DNA of 64,000 bases. Source: Rhipicephalus microplus. Taxonomy: Eukaryota; Arthropoda; Arachnida; Ixodida; Ixodidae. A model generated the notes under the pieces. The model saw nothing but the letters and a program-made list of their open reading frames with translations, was not told the origin of the DNA and did no database searches. Below are positions 1 through 13,125 of the stretch, in pieces. The stretch lies in contig NC_134710.1 of NCBI RefSeq assembly GCF_043290135.1, forward strand, positions 284,707,276 to 284,771,275. The letters run 5' to 3'. The translations under genes and the position numbers were made by a program. Each line of letters begins with the position of its first letter. Positions within the stretch are counted from its first letter, which is position 1.

Positions 1-1786
<1,786 letters not shown>

Positions 1787-1798
1787 CATATACATATA

Positions 1799-1877
1799 TG
1801 TGAATGACGGCGGTGGCGGCGGCTTTGGAAAAAACTGGCCAGGACTGTTTATATAACTGCTATTGCAATAAAATTGA
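1799..1877 (+). repeat. Microsatellite-linked repeat, copy 1
   Basis: The segment carries a GGCGG-rich block (TGAATGACGGCGGTGGCGG), then an A-rich GGAAAAAACTGG block, and ends in CAATAAAA. The reverse complement of 63101-63179 has the same order of blocks, again directly next to a simple-sequence tract. The AATAAA at the end suggests the 3' end of a retroposon, which is inference. The family is unnamed here. Confidence 0.6.
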
Positions 1878-1994
1878 GGCAACCCACTATTTTCTGAATT
1901 GTTAAAACTGTGTGCGTAGCTTGCTTTAGTGCCTCAATGCTGCAACCAACAGTGGAGCTAGTGTTCGACTTAGCTTCTCAGTTTTCAATGCCAT

Positions 1995-2173
1995 AAGGTT
2001 AAGAGCTTGTTTCACAAAAATTTCAGTGTCGGCGATGGCGTAGTTGGTCGTGAGCGAAAAATCATCTTGTGTGGGAAAATGCAAATAAAACAAATAATAA
2101 AAAGTTCCGGGCCTAAGTGAGGACTGAACCCGAGTCATTTGCGTGGCATGTGCTATTGTACCGCAGAGGCAAG
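1995..2173 (-). mobile_element. tRNA-derived SINE, copy A
   Basis: On the minus strand a tRNA-like head with a B-box-like GGGTTCAGTCC is followed by a T-rich TTTTATTTGC segment, a TTTTTCGCTC core and an AACAAGCTCTTAAC-like end. The same blocks in the same order occur at 51821-52020. Two dispersed copies with an RNA polymerase III-type head indicate a SINE family. Decay at the head blurs the boundaries by a few tens of bases. Confidence 0.65.
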
Positions 2174-2179
2174 GGTCTA

Positions 2180-4081
2180 GATAGCTTGGAAATACAGGAA
2201 AAATAACTTGCATGATTTACAAACTCCCACTTCATGTATACATACTTTACAATGCAACATTTAATATTGCAGTAATAATGCATGGAACAAGTGTAGATTT
2301 CAATCAGGCGTCAGAACATGTGATTATCATTACTTCTTGGTTTAAAGTGGGCCACCCACTATGAAAGGCTCACACGTTACTGTGCCTTTTCCCCTAAGGC
2401 CACATAGTGGCTACATAGCAAGTTAGAAAAGATTTCACGTGCACAATTGACCGTAGTTTAAAGCAGGCTACCCATTATACAATGCAGCTGTATGCGAGAG
2501 ATTCACCGACACAAGCCGCTTTGAACACATTATGCACTAGGGACAGGATATCTCGATCGTGTTCAAGTCTTAAAGGTAAAGTTCAAGGGTTCCTTAATTT
2601 TTGCTGGTAATGTTTAGCTTTTGCTAGAGATTCTAAGTTATTGTTATTAGTACTAACCAAAGTCAAAACAAAAGAAGAATGACGTCATTTTGCCCACAAG
2701 TCCACAGGCTCTCAAGATAGCCTTAAGTGTCACATAACATAGGTACTATGTCATTTTAGTCACATGACTAGTATGGGATATTTAGTCACATGTGTAATTG
2801 TTTCGTGATTTTAGTCCCATGACGTCATACGATGTTATAAAATTTTCAGCCTCCCAACAGACTCGCCCATTATAGTTATTGCATTCTATGCTAATCGAAT
2901 CGATGCCGGCATTTCTTTTCTTTAGTTTGAAACAATGCCTGCCTCTAGCACTGTAAACTGCTCAAGTTGACTAGGAACCAGTGCGGCACATGCTACTGAG
3001 AGGCCGGCACACTGCACGACGCACGTGAGATGCTGGTGCGTGGCACACCTGTTTTGGGCTGAAATTGGGCGTTTAAATTGCTTTTGAAAATTTTGGTGAT
3101 GATCATATTGTAATAGTGACAAACACAAGCACTGCAACGAAAAAAGCATAAAGTTTAAAAAACAATTAGTGAGAGCTGCTCAACCCCACCCTGTCAACGC
3201 CCACTTCAATAGGAAGCTGACACTTCCACTTCACTACTCTTCAATGACAGATCGTGATGTTTTTACTTTACTCTTCATTCTGGTGCCCTGTCTTTTCATC
3301 ATCTTACATAGAAAGGCTCATTTCTGCCTCTCAGCGCTTGCCACAACTCGACAGAGGATAGTTAATTCATGTGTTACATGTGTAGCCCAGATTCAGAACA
3401 TCGATCTGGCACGTTTTATTGAAAAACATGTAACTGGGTATGTGATCTGCATTCAACTTTTCAAGTAGACTTCTATGCACGCACGCTCGAACGTACGCTA
3501 ATGTGCTGTGTGCAGCGGACAAAAGTTGGCCTCGACCGAAAATGGTCATCTTTATAAAAACTCGCAATGAAGCTTTTTTATATTTCAGTCTGTTTATCTA
3601 GCTACATCTATTATACACAGTGGCAAAGGGAGCAAGTGCATCTGGTCCGAACAGTGCTCTTGATAAATGTCGGCTATTGGCCAATAATCTTTTGCGACGT
3701 CAGATGACAGAAATGTAATGTCCAGTGACAGACGCTCGCCCACTGACAAGAGTGAGAACTGGCCTCTGTTTGAAAAGAGGGCACCTAAAAATAAAGCAAC
3801 TTCCCGACATGCTTGTAGCCTTTACATGGCCTGCATGGCTGCAATGTTTGACTGAACAGTACAAAGCCGTGTCTGCTTTCCCCAGAATGTGTTTTTTCAA
3901 CAAGCCCGAGGGGTACTTCATGACCCCTTTTAACTAACTGCTACATTTTCGCTGAAATCTCTTTCCATTCGGCTCGCTTTTGATCATTGTTTCTTTTATG
4001 TGCACGCTGCTGTGGCTCTTACCTTTGCAACGTAACATGCACTGAGCTAAAAGTTTTTGTGAACGTTTGTCATATTTTTTA
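2180..4081. other. No gene seen
   Basis: AT-rich sequence with short, unrelated open frames only. A few imperfect repeats of TTAGTCACATG occur around 2755-2820. No coding, RNA or mobile-element signature is supported. Confidence 0.55.
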
Positions 4082-4083
4082 TA

Positions 4084-4972
4084 CCGTATTTGCTCGCATA
4101 ATAAATCCACCCCTGACTTTAATCCTTGAAAAAAAATTGTGTTATTCAAAGTATCTGTGCATTTTATTTCGGTGTGATAGCAATGGCCATTGACTATCGG
4201 AACAATGTTAAATAACGCTATTATATCATAAAATAATGATGCAATAAAATTCAGAAGAGTTTAATAACCATACAAAACAGTTGCGAGCAGCGTGAGCGCG
4301 GACTATGTTGGTCGAAGCTTGAAAGTCGCGCCTTTTGCAACAGTGCCATCTGTCAAATGCGAAAAAACTTTCACCTTATAGCACCGCGCAAGCACATTGA
4401 TGCGAAAACAAGGCAATAAACTAAGTGCAACTGCTCCCACCGTGTCGACGGCGTGACCTGCACCCTCAACGTGGGTGTTCCGCCAATCGACGCTGTTTTT
4501 CGTTTTTGTTGGTGATCTCGGTACGCTAGGAACATGGCCAGTTTTAAACTTGAAGTTGATCGAGCATGCGCTGGAGCATGGGAACCGAGCAGCTAGACAA
4601 TACTGTCAGCGTTGACCTGTATACGCGCTATCCGCACAGTCGCACTGCAAGTGGTGAGACGTGCTGGGCACCCACCGCATGCAAGGGGGGGGTAAAATTA
4701 CAGTCCATCTACAAAAAGTATGTCGCGCATTTCGCGGACTAAAATAAAAACAGCTTTTCTTTGTCGAGGGCGAAGTTCTCGAATAGATGCTCCGTAGTTC
4801 TGCACTGAATTTAAAGCTAGCAGCTGTTGGACAGTGAGTTTTTAATTACTCTTACGCGAAATTTCTGCTGTTATAACTCCCTTGATTTTTTTCTCTCGCA
4901 TAATAAACCCTCCCTTTTAATTGGCATCAACTTTTCTGAAAATCGGTGGGTTCATTATGCGAGTAAATACGG
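4084..4972. mobile_element. TA-flanked inverted-repeat element 1 (MITE-like)
   Basis: The left end reads CCGTATTTGCTCGCATAATA and the right end is its near reverse complement, with TATGCGAGTAAATACGG closing the element. TA dinucleotides flank both ends at 4082-4083 and 4973-4974, as expected for a Tc1/mariner/pogo-type TA target duplication. The interior (about 890 bp) encodes nothing recognisable, so it is a non-autonomous element. The same terminal motif bounds the element at 5656-6773. Confidence 0.65.
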
Positions 4973-4974
4973 TA

Positions 4975-5655
4975 TAATGAGATATGTGCGGCATACCTGT
5001 TTTTCAGGCTCCTGAAAGAAAATTCTAACCTCATTTCTTGAATTTCAAGAGGTATATGCTTTTTGAGGCCTTGGTCAAAATACTCTTTTATTAGCTCAGA
5101 GATCCCACTCCTGTGCCAACTGCTCCAAAGTGCGCCAAATGAGATTTGCTGTGCCAATCTGATAAAATCAACGTAAATTGCGCCAAACCATCTATCTCGG
5201 GGGTCCGCAACCTGTGGCTCACGGTCGTGCATGCGGCTCGCAGTACAGCTTTAGCAGCTACCGGAATGACGTCAGAAATATTGAAATTGCTAGACACTGT
5301 AATTGTGGCAGTATTTAAATAACAATGATTAATGTTTTAATTACCAGAGAGAGTGGTCGAGTTTAATGAGAGAATTCTTTACCTTCCTGCAAACAGGCCG
5401 TTGCCGCTTTAAAAAATTGGCCGCTAGTACTTCTGCAGAGCAATGAAATTCAACCTTATTCAGCGGTAGTACCGTAACCTAAGCTCCGATGAGCACAACT
5501 ATTGCAGAAGGCTAGAGATATGCCCCTGTTTACGACGGTTATTGCAGTGGTGTTAGTTCTGCATTGGTTTACTCACGTGCACCAACACCATATATATGTA
5601 CTCTAAACGTAAACGAAACCCATTTGCAAAAGTAACCTGGTTGCAGCAAAGAATA
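4975..5655. other. Spacer between two MITE-like elements
   Basis: No gene. It includes a degenerate GCTCC/GCGCC-rich patch at about 5100-5165, resembling the tandem repeat at 8466-8795, and a hAT-end-like segment listed separately. Confidence 0.5.
5199..5245 (+). mobile_element. hAT-terminus-like fragment
   Basis: The stretch GGGGTCCGCAACCTGTGGCT followed by CATGCGGCTCGCAG resembles the terminal consensus of several animal hAT elements (GGGGTCGGCAACCT...GCGGCTC). I cannot locate an opposite terminus or an 8-bp duplication, so at most this is one end of a truncated element. Confidence 0.3.
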
Positions 5656-6773
5656 TCGTATTTACTTTTGTTACGAATGCACTTTTTTCCTAGAAAAATC
5701 GGAGCAAAGTTGGGGTTGCACTTATTAAGCGAGGCAGAGTTTATGAAAACTTTTTTGGATTGAGCGAAAAATGCTGTAATGCAAAAAAAAAAGTTAGGTC
5801 GCTTAGCTTTTTACAAACGGGTTGACTGTTTGGAAACAAGTTTTTTGTTGCTTTTTACTCTTCTTTGGTGGTTGACAGCGCTATGTTCTGCAAGCTGTTC
5901 CCACCCCGCCCATGCATGCCATAAAAGCGTCTAGCGGCTATCTTTTTTCGCAATCGTTTAACCGCACTAGTGGTATCTGCTGTGATTTCGAGGGGCGCCC
6001 AGAAACCTGCGCTACGAAGCACTTTGCCAACTTCGCGGCAACCTCGCACGATGACGCCGTTGTCATTGTAGCAAGTAACCAACATTGCAGCACGCTACCC
6101 CAAAACATCAAAACAAACCGCTGATAACAAGATTAATGACAAAATACGGCCACTGCCTCACTTCCACATCTCAAGTTTATCTACGCTCGGCAAACAAGTG
6201 CAGCGAGCATCGGGGGTGCTACAATGTTGTGAAAATCGGCACAATTTTTTCTGGGCAACGAGTTATTTTTTTATGGTTTTTTCAGAAACCTGAGAGACAA
6301 TAGAATTAATCACCGTAGCAGCAAATCCTGTCATCGTTGCTCGGAAACAGCTTGAATGTCATTTCGCCTTAAAGTTTTGTATTTGCAGAAAGCGATCGTC
6401 GGTCGTCACAGGCAGATTCGTGACCTTCGCTCTCTCTCGCTCGCTGGGAGCTTATCAACTGTGATGTCTCTACATTAGCATTCGTGAACCCCGCTGTGGC
6501 GCACAAATAAAAAAAACGGGGGCGCGTGCCACACACAGATGGAAAGAAAAACAATATGGCACGCGGCAATACGGCACGCGACACGCGGAAGGGGGTCGGC
6601 ATAATAATGCCGACCCCCTTTGCGAGATTCAAACGGTAAGTAGGTGCAAGGTGACTGCAGTGGATGAATGTAGGGGTGGCGTTTATTACGCAGGGAAAGA
6701 AATCTAAATTTCGACAACTGAAGTTGGGGGTGCGTTTATTATGCGAGGGCACTCAGTACATAAGTAAATACGG
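5656..6773. mobile_element. TA-flanked inverted-repeat element 2 (MITE-like)
   Basis: The left end (TCGTATTTACTTTTGTTACG) and right end (TATGCGAGGGC...AAGTAAATACGG) are imperfect inverted repeats, flanked by TA at 5654-5655 and 6774-6775. The outer 10-12 bp match element 1 at 4084-4972, but the interiors look unrelated. No transposase is encoded. The right subterminal zone has TTTATTACGCAGG and TTTATTATGCGAGG as a repeated motif. Confidence 0.6.
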
Positions 6774-6775
6774 TA

Positions 6776-7163
6776 ATACATGTAGGATTTAAAACCAACA
6801 TGCAACAAGTACGACATATTGTTCATTTTGTAAAATAAAAGGGCGAGAGATTGCAAAAGGCCTCAAGTACTGGTTTGATAACCAGATTTTTGCGATCCAA
6901 GGACATCACGCTGCTGCTAGACCCCCTACTTCCCGTTAGACCCCCTACTAGCCTATGGCTATGGGTCTAATCAGTGTTGTGTATTTCATGAAATGTAATC
7001 AAAACAACCTCAATAAAATCCTAAAATCCTAAAGTTGGAATCCCATAAAATGATGATATCCAGGGCATCCAATCAAGTGCACATGCGCGTGCACTTGATT
7101 TCATGATAGGAGTGCCACTGTCAAGCAGCAGTAGAGCCGACGTTCATTTCTCGCACTGCTTCG
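6776..7163. other. No gene seen
   Basis: Short intergenic stretch. A duplicated TAGACCCCCTACT motif at about 6919-6951 is the only structure noticed. Confidence 0.5.
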
Positions 7164-7707
7164 TAGAAACGAACCTCATTATAACGAAGTGGGATATACT
7201 CAACTAATGGATATAATGAAGCAATTGTAGTTCCCTTTAAATTCCCATAGATGCCCATATATTTAAAACCACATTTTAATCAAGTGGAAATTTCTTCACA
7301 ATAGATATAACGAACCATCCTTTGTCCGCAACAAGCATTTACTGATCATTTTTGTATATGTCGATGTAATATCTTATAGGTCGCGACGGTTTAGGTATCA
7401 TCACGGCTGTAGTTATTCAAAATTCGCACCTTGCGCTTGCCGGGAGCTGCTTGCCAGCGCGCACGTGGATGTGTCTCCCTGCCCTCCTTTCCTCGCGAGC
7501 TATGGGACTTGCCCGCGCAGCAACTCGCATGAGCGTGCACGTCAGCCGGCCTCCCCTCTTCTGTAGAACTCATTGACCCACCCGCGCATCTGACCTTCTC
7601 CTCCCCAGTCAGCCCCGCATTGGGACGGTGGGGATTGTGGCTTTGTTTTTTGTCATTCGCTGTGGAAGGGCAACACCACCTCTATTAGTTCCGCCGCCCG
7701 ACATGAT

Positions 7708-7926
7708 ATGTACAACAGCAGCAGCAAACGTCAGCACAAAAATATAACAATCGAACAGGCGTCAGGAACGTTAAAAGCCGTTAAGTCCATGCCGAGAAAA
7801 AAAAAAGTAGTGGAAGATTTCGGCGATGTTGCCAGTGAGGGTGTTGTGGGCGACAAGGCCCAGACGTGGGATGCTCTCCTTGACGCTGGCGTTGGGCCTA
7901 ACTTTCTGCATGTACATTGTTGCTGA
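7708..7926 (+). pseudogene. Tigger transposase N-terminal remnant (CENP-B HTH)
   Basis: The reading frame begins with a basic segment resembling the CENP-B/Psq-type N-terminal helix-turn-helix of Tigger transposases: KRQHKNITIEQ, then LKAVKSMPRKKKVVEDFG. This domain binds the element's terminal repeats in intact family members. The frame then runs into residues resembling the C-terminal part (DALLDAGVGP) and is lost by frameshift. No DDE catalytic core is present. Non-functional. Confidence 0.5.
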
Positions 7927-8152
7927 TGCTGACACGGTGACAACGAACGAATTGTCAGATGCGGAAATTATGCGCATGGTGACGGGAGTGCATGACGGCA
8001 GTAATGAATGTGTCGACATTCCGGAGCCTAATGTTAGCAAACTCGACGTACCGACACCTGCACAAGCGCTGGATGCGACAGATTTGCTGCGCCGCTTTTT
8101 TGGTGCTTACGGTGACGATGAAGACGGGCTCGAAATAGCTGCTGAAGCTTAA
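7826..8152 (+). pseudogene. Tigger transposase C-terminal remnant
   Basis: From about residue 32 of this frame the protein reads ADADTVTTNELSDAEIMRMV, later ALDATDLLRRFFGAYGDDED. Acidic segments with an [L/T]-[S/T]-D-x-E-I block and a later Leu-rich helix are typical of the tail after the DDE domain in Tigger-type transposases. The frame closes with a stop at 8150-8152, and AATAAA occurs about 100 bp downstream (8250). The N-terminal HTH remnant lies in another frame just upstream, so the catalytic domain was deleted and the join is out of frame. Confidence 0.5.
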
Positions 8153-8465
8153 AAAGCAGTCATCCGTATGAAGAATAGTCAGTAAAAGTCTGTTATGAAC
8201 TATTTTTCTTCAAAGTGATCTTCCAGATGGTGTGCTGAATTTGGTGGAAATAAAGGTGCATTGTTCTTTATTATATTGCTAGTTTTTTGCTTTTTATCGG
8301 CCGTTTTTTTCTGCCTGATGGGCTGCTGTGATATTAGGTAGTGAGTATATTCTCTCTTGCTGTCTAATTTTCGGGGGAAATGGATATTGGCTATAACGAA
8401 TGAATGGTTATAATGTAATAATTACGACTCTTCTTTCAACTTCTTTATAACGAGGTTTGACTATA

Positions 8466-8795
8466 CCTATGCCAAAGTGCTCCTAATATTGATTACCTGC
8501 TGCAAAACTAAACTTTACTGCTGTAAAATCCTTTCAATAGCAAGATTACCTGCTCTAAAATTCTCCAGAACTAAAGTTTTACTGCCCCAAGGTGCTCCTA
8601 AATGCAAGATTACCTGCTCCAAAATGCCCCAAAAGTAAAATTTTAGTGCTCCAATATGCTCATAACGGAAAGTATACTTGCTCCAAAATGCTCCAAATCT
8701 AAAATTTTACTGCTCCAAAGAGCTCCAATACTAATATTTGACTGCTCCAAAGTGCTCCAAGACTGAAATTTGATGGCTCCGAAAATTTCTCCAAA
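8466..8795. repeat. Degenerate GCTCC tandem repeat
   Basis: A unit of roughly 35-45 bases built on TGCTCCAAAATGCTCCAAA, then an AAATTTTACT-like spacer, recurs about seven times with substitutions and small indels. It starts immediately after the Tigger-like element. A similar patch is seen near 5115-5160. It is probably a decayed satellite or repeat-internal array. Confidence 0.7.
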
Positions 8796-10851
8796 TCGAT
8801 AGTCCTCAGTGGGCTGTTAGCTTCATAAAGAAGTTGCTCTGTTTTAAGTGTTTTTAAAAATTTCTCTCAAGGAAAAGAATGAGGTGCTGCAAAAAAGAAT
8901 TTTAGCAAAAGCATTACCTCACTCTCAAAGCATTGCTATATGCGCAGTTGCTGCAGAATTGGTGTCATATTAATCTGACGAGTCATGGTGCAATCTGTTC
9001 TATGGCTCCACTTAGTTCTGCATCTCTCCGTAAGCCTACACATACGTGTTCTAATATGTACTGATGGGATCAGAAGAAATGAAGCGTGGTGCCTGCCTGC
9101 TCTGCTGTTCGCATTTGTTCTCATTGTGCTCTCACCCACTTTGCAATCATCCTTGATTGCATCATGCTCAAATTTAATGAGGTTCTAATGACAGATAGGT
9201 TACAAGCACTATAAGGAATGTTGTCAGGGCAAGTGCCGTACTGTTCCCATTTCTGTAATTGCACTAGTACGCCCATGCAGGCATGTATGCAAGCGAAAAA
9301 TGCAGTGATTTCTAGCTCTATCAGTAAAAAACACGGCAGTATTTATTTGTGGCTGTGAAAGCACTCACAACTTGTAAAACGTGAGTTATTCCAAATAAAA
9401 TCAACACCCTGCCACTGCAGCTGCACTGGACCAAATATGGTGGCGGGCAGGACGGTCACGGTATTTTTCTCATTCCAGTGACTTTAGTAACAACTGTATA
9501 CCAGTGCCACCATCTGTGCACGTAGCCTTTGTGATTTGCAGTTCCTCGTGCTGTCTTTAGTTCAAAATATCATCGCTCTTCATGAAGAACTTATATGTAT
9601 AGACAACTCATTCAAAATTTTTTCAAGCTGTTTTGTTTTCAAGCTGCAACTCAACTCAAGCGCACTCCTACCATATAGCTGCCCTGTTAGGCACTGCATG
9701 GCATCAATTTGACTTCATGAAAACAAAGTGTTTAATGTGCTAAAGCTTAATAATTTAGTTCCAAAAATTTTAAAAATTGTTGCATCTCTGTGATGTGAAT
9801 GTGCACGTTTGAAAAGTGCGCAACGCCATCAGCCTGAACCAAAGACGACGAAGATGATGCTCGGTTGTGGCATGTGTGGACGTGATCATTTTATGCGAAT
9901 AAGGTGCCTCCATGGAGATTTAGGACAGCCATGGGAGAAGAACAGCGAAGCCAGACAGATCGGACTGAGTCGGGATCGAATGAAGAAGGTGGGACGCGGG
10001 GGTGGCGGCCAGCAGAGCTCCTGCATCAAGGTCGCTGCGGGATCAACCTGGACACAGAACTTCTTCTTGTCGCCTGGCGTGGGCCAGGTTTGTTGTGATC
10101 TTCTGGCATTGACCAAGAAACGCCTCCGGCTTCGTGTGCCAGCTGCGGCTGCCGAACGCCGAAAGGTCACTGACTTCTAGTGGCCCGATGCTTTTCTCAC
10201 TCCAAGACAAGGATGTGAACGTCTCAACCTATTCACTAGACTTCCCCTGCTGCATGACTGCGTCTTCATCGTTATTGCGCCACATCAGCTGCAAGCAACG
10301 CGTTGCCAGTATATAATGATATGTTTTTTTTCCTGTGACCATTTATTTTCACGCGCTGCTGGAATCTTTTAGCTATCTGTTTTTCCTGTTAACCTCTTTC
10401 TACTTTTGCATGTTTCGTTCTTTGTCTGTCATTTACTATATTTTGGCAGTTTTGTAAATATATTCAGTTTTGGGGATTTGTTGGGAACAAATGGTCTCGT
10501 CGGCTCATTTCTCGATGAAGGTCATGTTATTGGCTTTGGGTTTACACATACCTACACAAGAGCTTGCCCATTAAAATAGCCTCATGACAATGTCCAAGCT
10601 TTCTGAAGTGTTCTTGTTGCATGTTTTATTACAAAACTGACATGGGGTGGAGGCAAACAGGATGCATAGAAACCAAGCCATGTGAACATTAACACGTTAT
10701 GGGCCACAGTTTGTGACCTTGTTTCTCATGTACCCATTATAAAACACTGTTTGAACAGCCAGTCTCGTCATCAGTTGGCAAGAAGAGTTGACCTGGCAGA
10801 AAAGTGGTTATCAGCTTTCTTTACATGTCGGTTAAACTATGTGGCATCGAA
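8796..10851. other. No supported gene; one unassigned open frame
   Basis: Mostly AT-rich with no recognisable features. A somewhat GC-richer patch with a 123-codon plus-strand frame (9809-10180; Arg/Lys/Gly-rich, Cys-x2-Cys near its start) has no family I recognise and overlaps a minus frame of similar size. It may be the leader or LTR of an old retroelement, but I see no ends that prove it. Confidence 0.45.
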
Positions 10852-11090
10852 GCCACGTCACAATGGTCTAGTGGCTAAAGTACTCGGCTGCTGACCCGCA
10901 GGTCGTGGGATGGAATCCCGGCTGCGGCGGCTGCATTTTTGGTGGAGGTGAAAATGCTGTAGGCCGTTATGCTTAGATTTGGGTGCATATTAAAGAACCC
11001 CAAGTGGTCGATATTTCCGGAGCCCTTCACTATGCCGTGTCGCATAACTATATGGTTGTTTTCGGACTTTAAACCCCACATATCAATTAT
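10852..11090 (+). mobile_element. Ruka-like tRNA-SINE, copy 1 (diverged)
   Basis: The tRNA-like head contains ATGGTCTAGTGGCTAAAGTA (A-box region) and a decayed B box. A body with TTAAAGAACCCCAAGTGGTC and CGGAGCCC follows, ending TTAAACCCCACATATCAATT. It matches the cleaner copy at 36950-37185 block for block over its whole length but with many substitutions, so it is older. No clear target duplication is visible. Confidence 0.85.
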
Positions 11091-12329
11091 ATGTGGTGCA
11101 GAAAGAGCACGTCTGTTGATTCATGCTGGCTTGGTGCATTATATGTACTTGGCTGTGTTGTCATGGTTGGTACCTTGCAATTAGATATTATTCTGAGTTA
11201 GAAGATACTGCAAAATGTTTTAGTTGAATTTGTCATTCTGATATATGCATGCTGCAAACATTAAAGCATTGCTTCTTTTGTACTCCAAGCTTCTTCGATA
11301 TTGTGCCTAAAACTTAAGTTGTAAATTATTGATGTGGTGTCATGTTCTTGTGTTCGTGTCAAGGTATTACTGTGAAAGTTGAGGATAATAAGAAACGTTC
11401 AGGCTGTCGTGGAAAAGAAATATCCATTACACGATTTCTCTATTAACCTTATTATGCCTTTAACATTGTTGTGTTAAGGATTGTTATATTAAGGTATATG
11501 GTAAGACCGCACAAACATTTTAGCTCCAAAATGATTTCTTGAGATTTTCAGAAATGATTTCTGTTGGTTAGAAATTCTTTTTCTTGGCTCTTTTACAGGA
11601 ATCTAGGCATGTCAAGGTGGATGACAACGCAGCGATCACAGTGGTGGATTTTCGAGGATGAAAATGAGCATTCAGGTGAATGTGGAAGTGTGCATCCAGT
11701 GTAAAAGAACAAGAACACAAGAGAGACTGTACATTTTTTTGTATTTTCTGTCTCTGGAAAGAGGGGTTGTTTAGGACACTCACTGTTTTGTTAATCTCAG
11801 TGCTAGTCATAACTGCATACTTTGTCCTCTTGTTGTGCCTGCATCGTTATTGACGTCAACATCAATTGTGAATAAAAGCTTTGCAAAGAAGCCATAGCCT
11901 AGGAATATTAACAAAACAAAACAAAAAATGCTTAGGAGATACTGGTGATTTAAATTCTGTGAAGGTGGTGCCATATTCTGTACTGATTATTTTCAGTGCT
12001 ATTATTTCCAGCATGTGCCACTTGGCTGTAGGAGCAGCTATGACAATCGAGGATTGTAAGCATGTACACACACCTACAAATGGCGTTGTTTTTGCAGTGA
12101 TGTTCTTCAAATGCTCTGAAAAGGGGTCAACGAGTAAAGCAAGTGCCTCTTGCTTATCTCTTCCCAGTTGGACGTAGGTCTCTTTACTTATGAAACTCAT
12201 TTTCGGCGTATTAGTCGCACCTACAGCCTGTATGCCAACCTTTGATAAACTTTGTTAAGTTAAATTTTTTGTATGACTCTCCTCTTGACTTGCTGACTGT
12301 GCAGTGCCAATTAGAGTACTCAAAATTGC
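11091..12329. other. No gene seen
   Basis: AT-rich DNA with only small unrelated open frames. No repeat termini or protein motifs were recognised. Confidence 0.55.
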
Positions 12330-13125
12330 TTAAAGGGGCCCTGAGCTGCCTTTATTTAATATCTCGAAAATGTTGTGGAAGGAGCAAGTTTACTCTCAAA
12401 AGCGTGTGACCGAGAATATTTTTTGAAAACCTGGTATGAACAAAGCTATTATTGACACAGTGTTTTTTTATTTAGCATCCTCCCGCAGTGTTCTTCAGTC
12501 CGAAGGAGTGCTTGCCCACCTGTGGTGTTGTCTTATTCTTCTTGGATTAGTGTGACTGAGCTTGGGTTTTAGATGTGAGGGTGTAACACTTACGAAAGTT
12601 TTAAATGCTAATGTTTGGATGTTTGACTACTGCAGCCTGTTTAGTTGAAGATGTCAATATATGCAGTAACACTAGGAAGGAGGGCACTCACGTAAGCATC
12701 CTGCCTGTTTAATGCCATGCATTGGCCAGTGGGACTGACAAAAGAGCCGTGACAAAACAAGCCGCTTGCGTTGAGCGACTGTATTCGAGCCAATGATTTT
12801 GTTTTTTGGTCAGCTGAGCTTTCAATGGAGCTGCAAGAGTTTGCTTGAGTTCAGCATTGAAAACTGAACGATTTGCAGTGGCTGAAGCTTGGGTAAATGA
12901 TGACGGTTGCAATCTACGAAGCACGTGAAGTCACACATGCCTTTCAAAATGGCAGTCACCGATTGTGGGTTGGGTTTAAAGCTGGTAACTTCTAGGGCTC
13001 ATTTAGTGCCGTAATATTTCACAGTCCATTTTCTATATTTCTGCAGGCACAATGGACCTTTTACTTCTTTTTTTTTTTTGGTAAAAACCACAATTCAGCG
13101 GCTTACCGTGTCTTGGCCCCTTTAA
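12330..13125. mobile_element. Possible non-autonomous DNA transposon
   Basis: The left end TTAAAGGGGCCCTGAGC and right end (reverse complement TTAAAGGGGCCAAGACAC) share an 11-bp inverted terminus. The same GGGCCCCTTTAA terminus appears as an orphan end at 39187. I find no matching target duplication, and the interior has no coding potential. The boundaries are therefore provisional. Confidence 0.4.

Larger units (their letters stand above)
7164..8465 (+). mobile_element. Internally deleted Tigger/pogo-type transposon
   Basis: The ends form an inverted repeat: AACCTCATTATAACGAAG near 7171 against CTTTATAACGAGGTTTGAC near 8443-8461. This resembles the ACCTCGTTATAACGAA termini typical of Tigger/pogo elements, and TA lies at the right edge. 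Between them are remnants of both ends of a CENP-B-like transposase (7726-7827 and about 7919-8152) with the catalytic centre missing. A full Tigger element is usually over 2 kb, so about 1.3 kb fits an internal deletion derivative. Exact boundaries are uncertain by a few bases. Confidence 0.6.

Noticed and set aside
9809..10180. A 123-codon plus-strand gene
   Set aside because: No family recognised, no supporting neighbours, and an equally long frame lies on the other strand.
12330..13125. A hAT-type MITE with 8-bp target duplication
   Set aside because: The inverted ends exist but the flanking 8 bp do not match, so only a low-confidence element is listed without a class.
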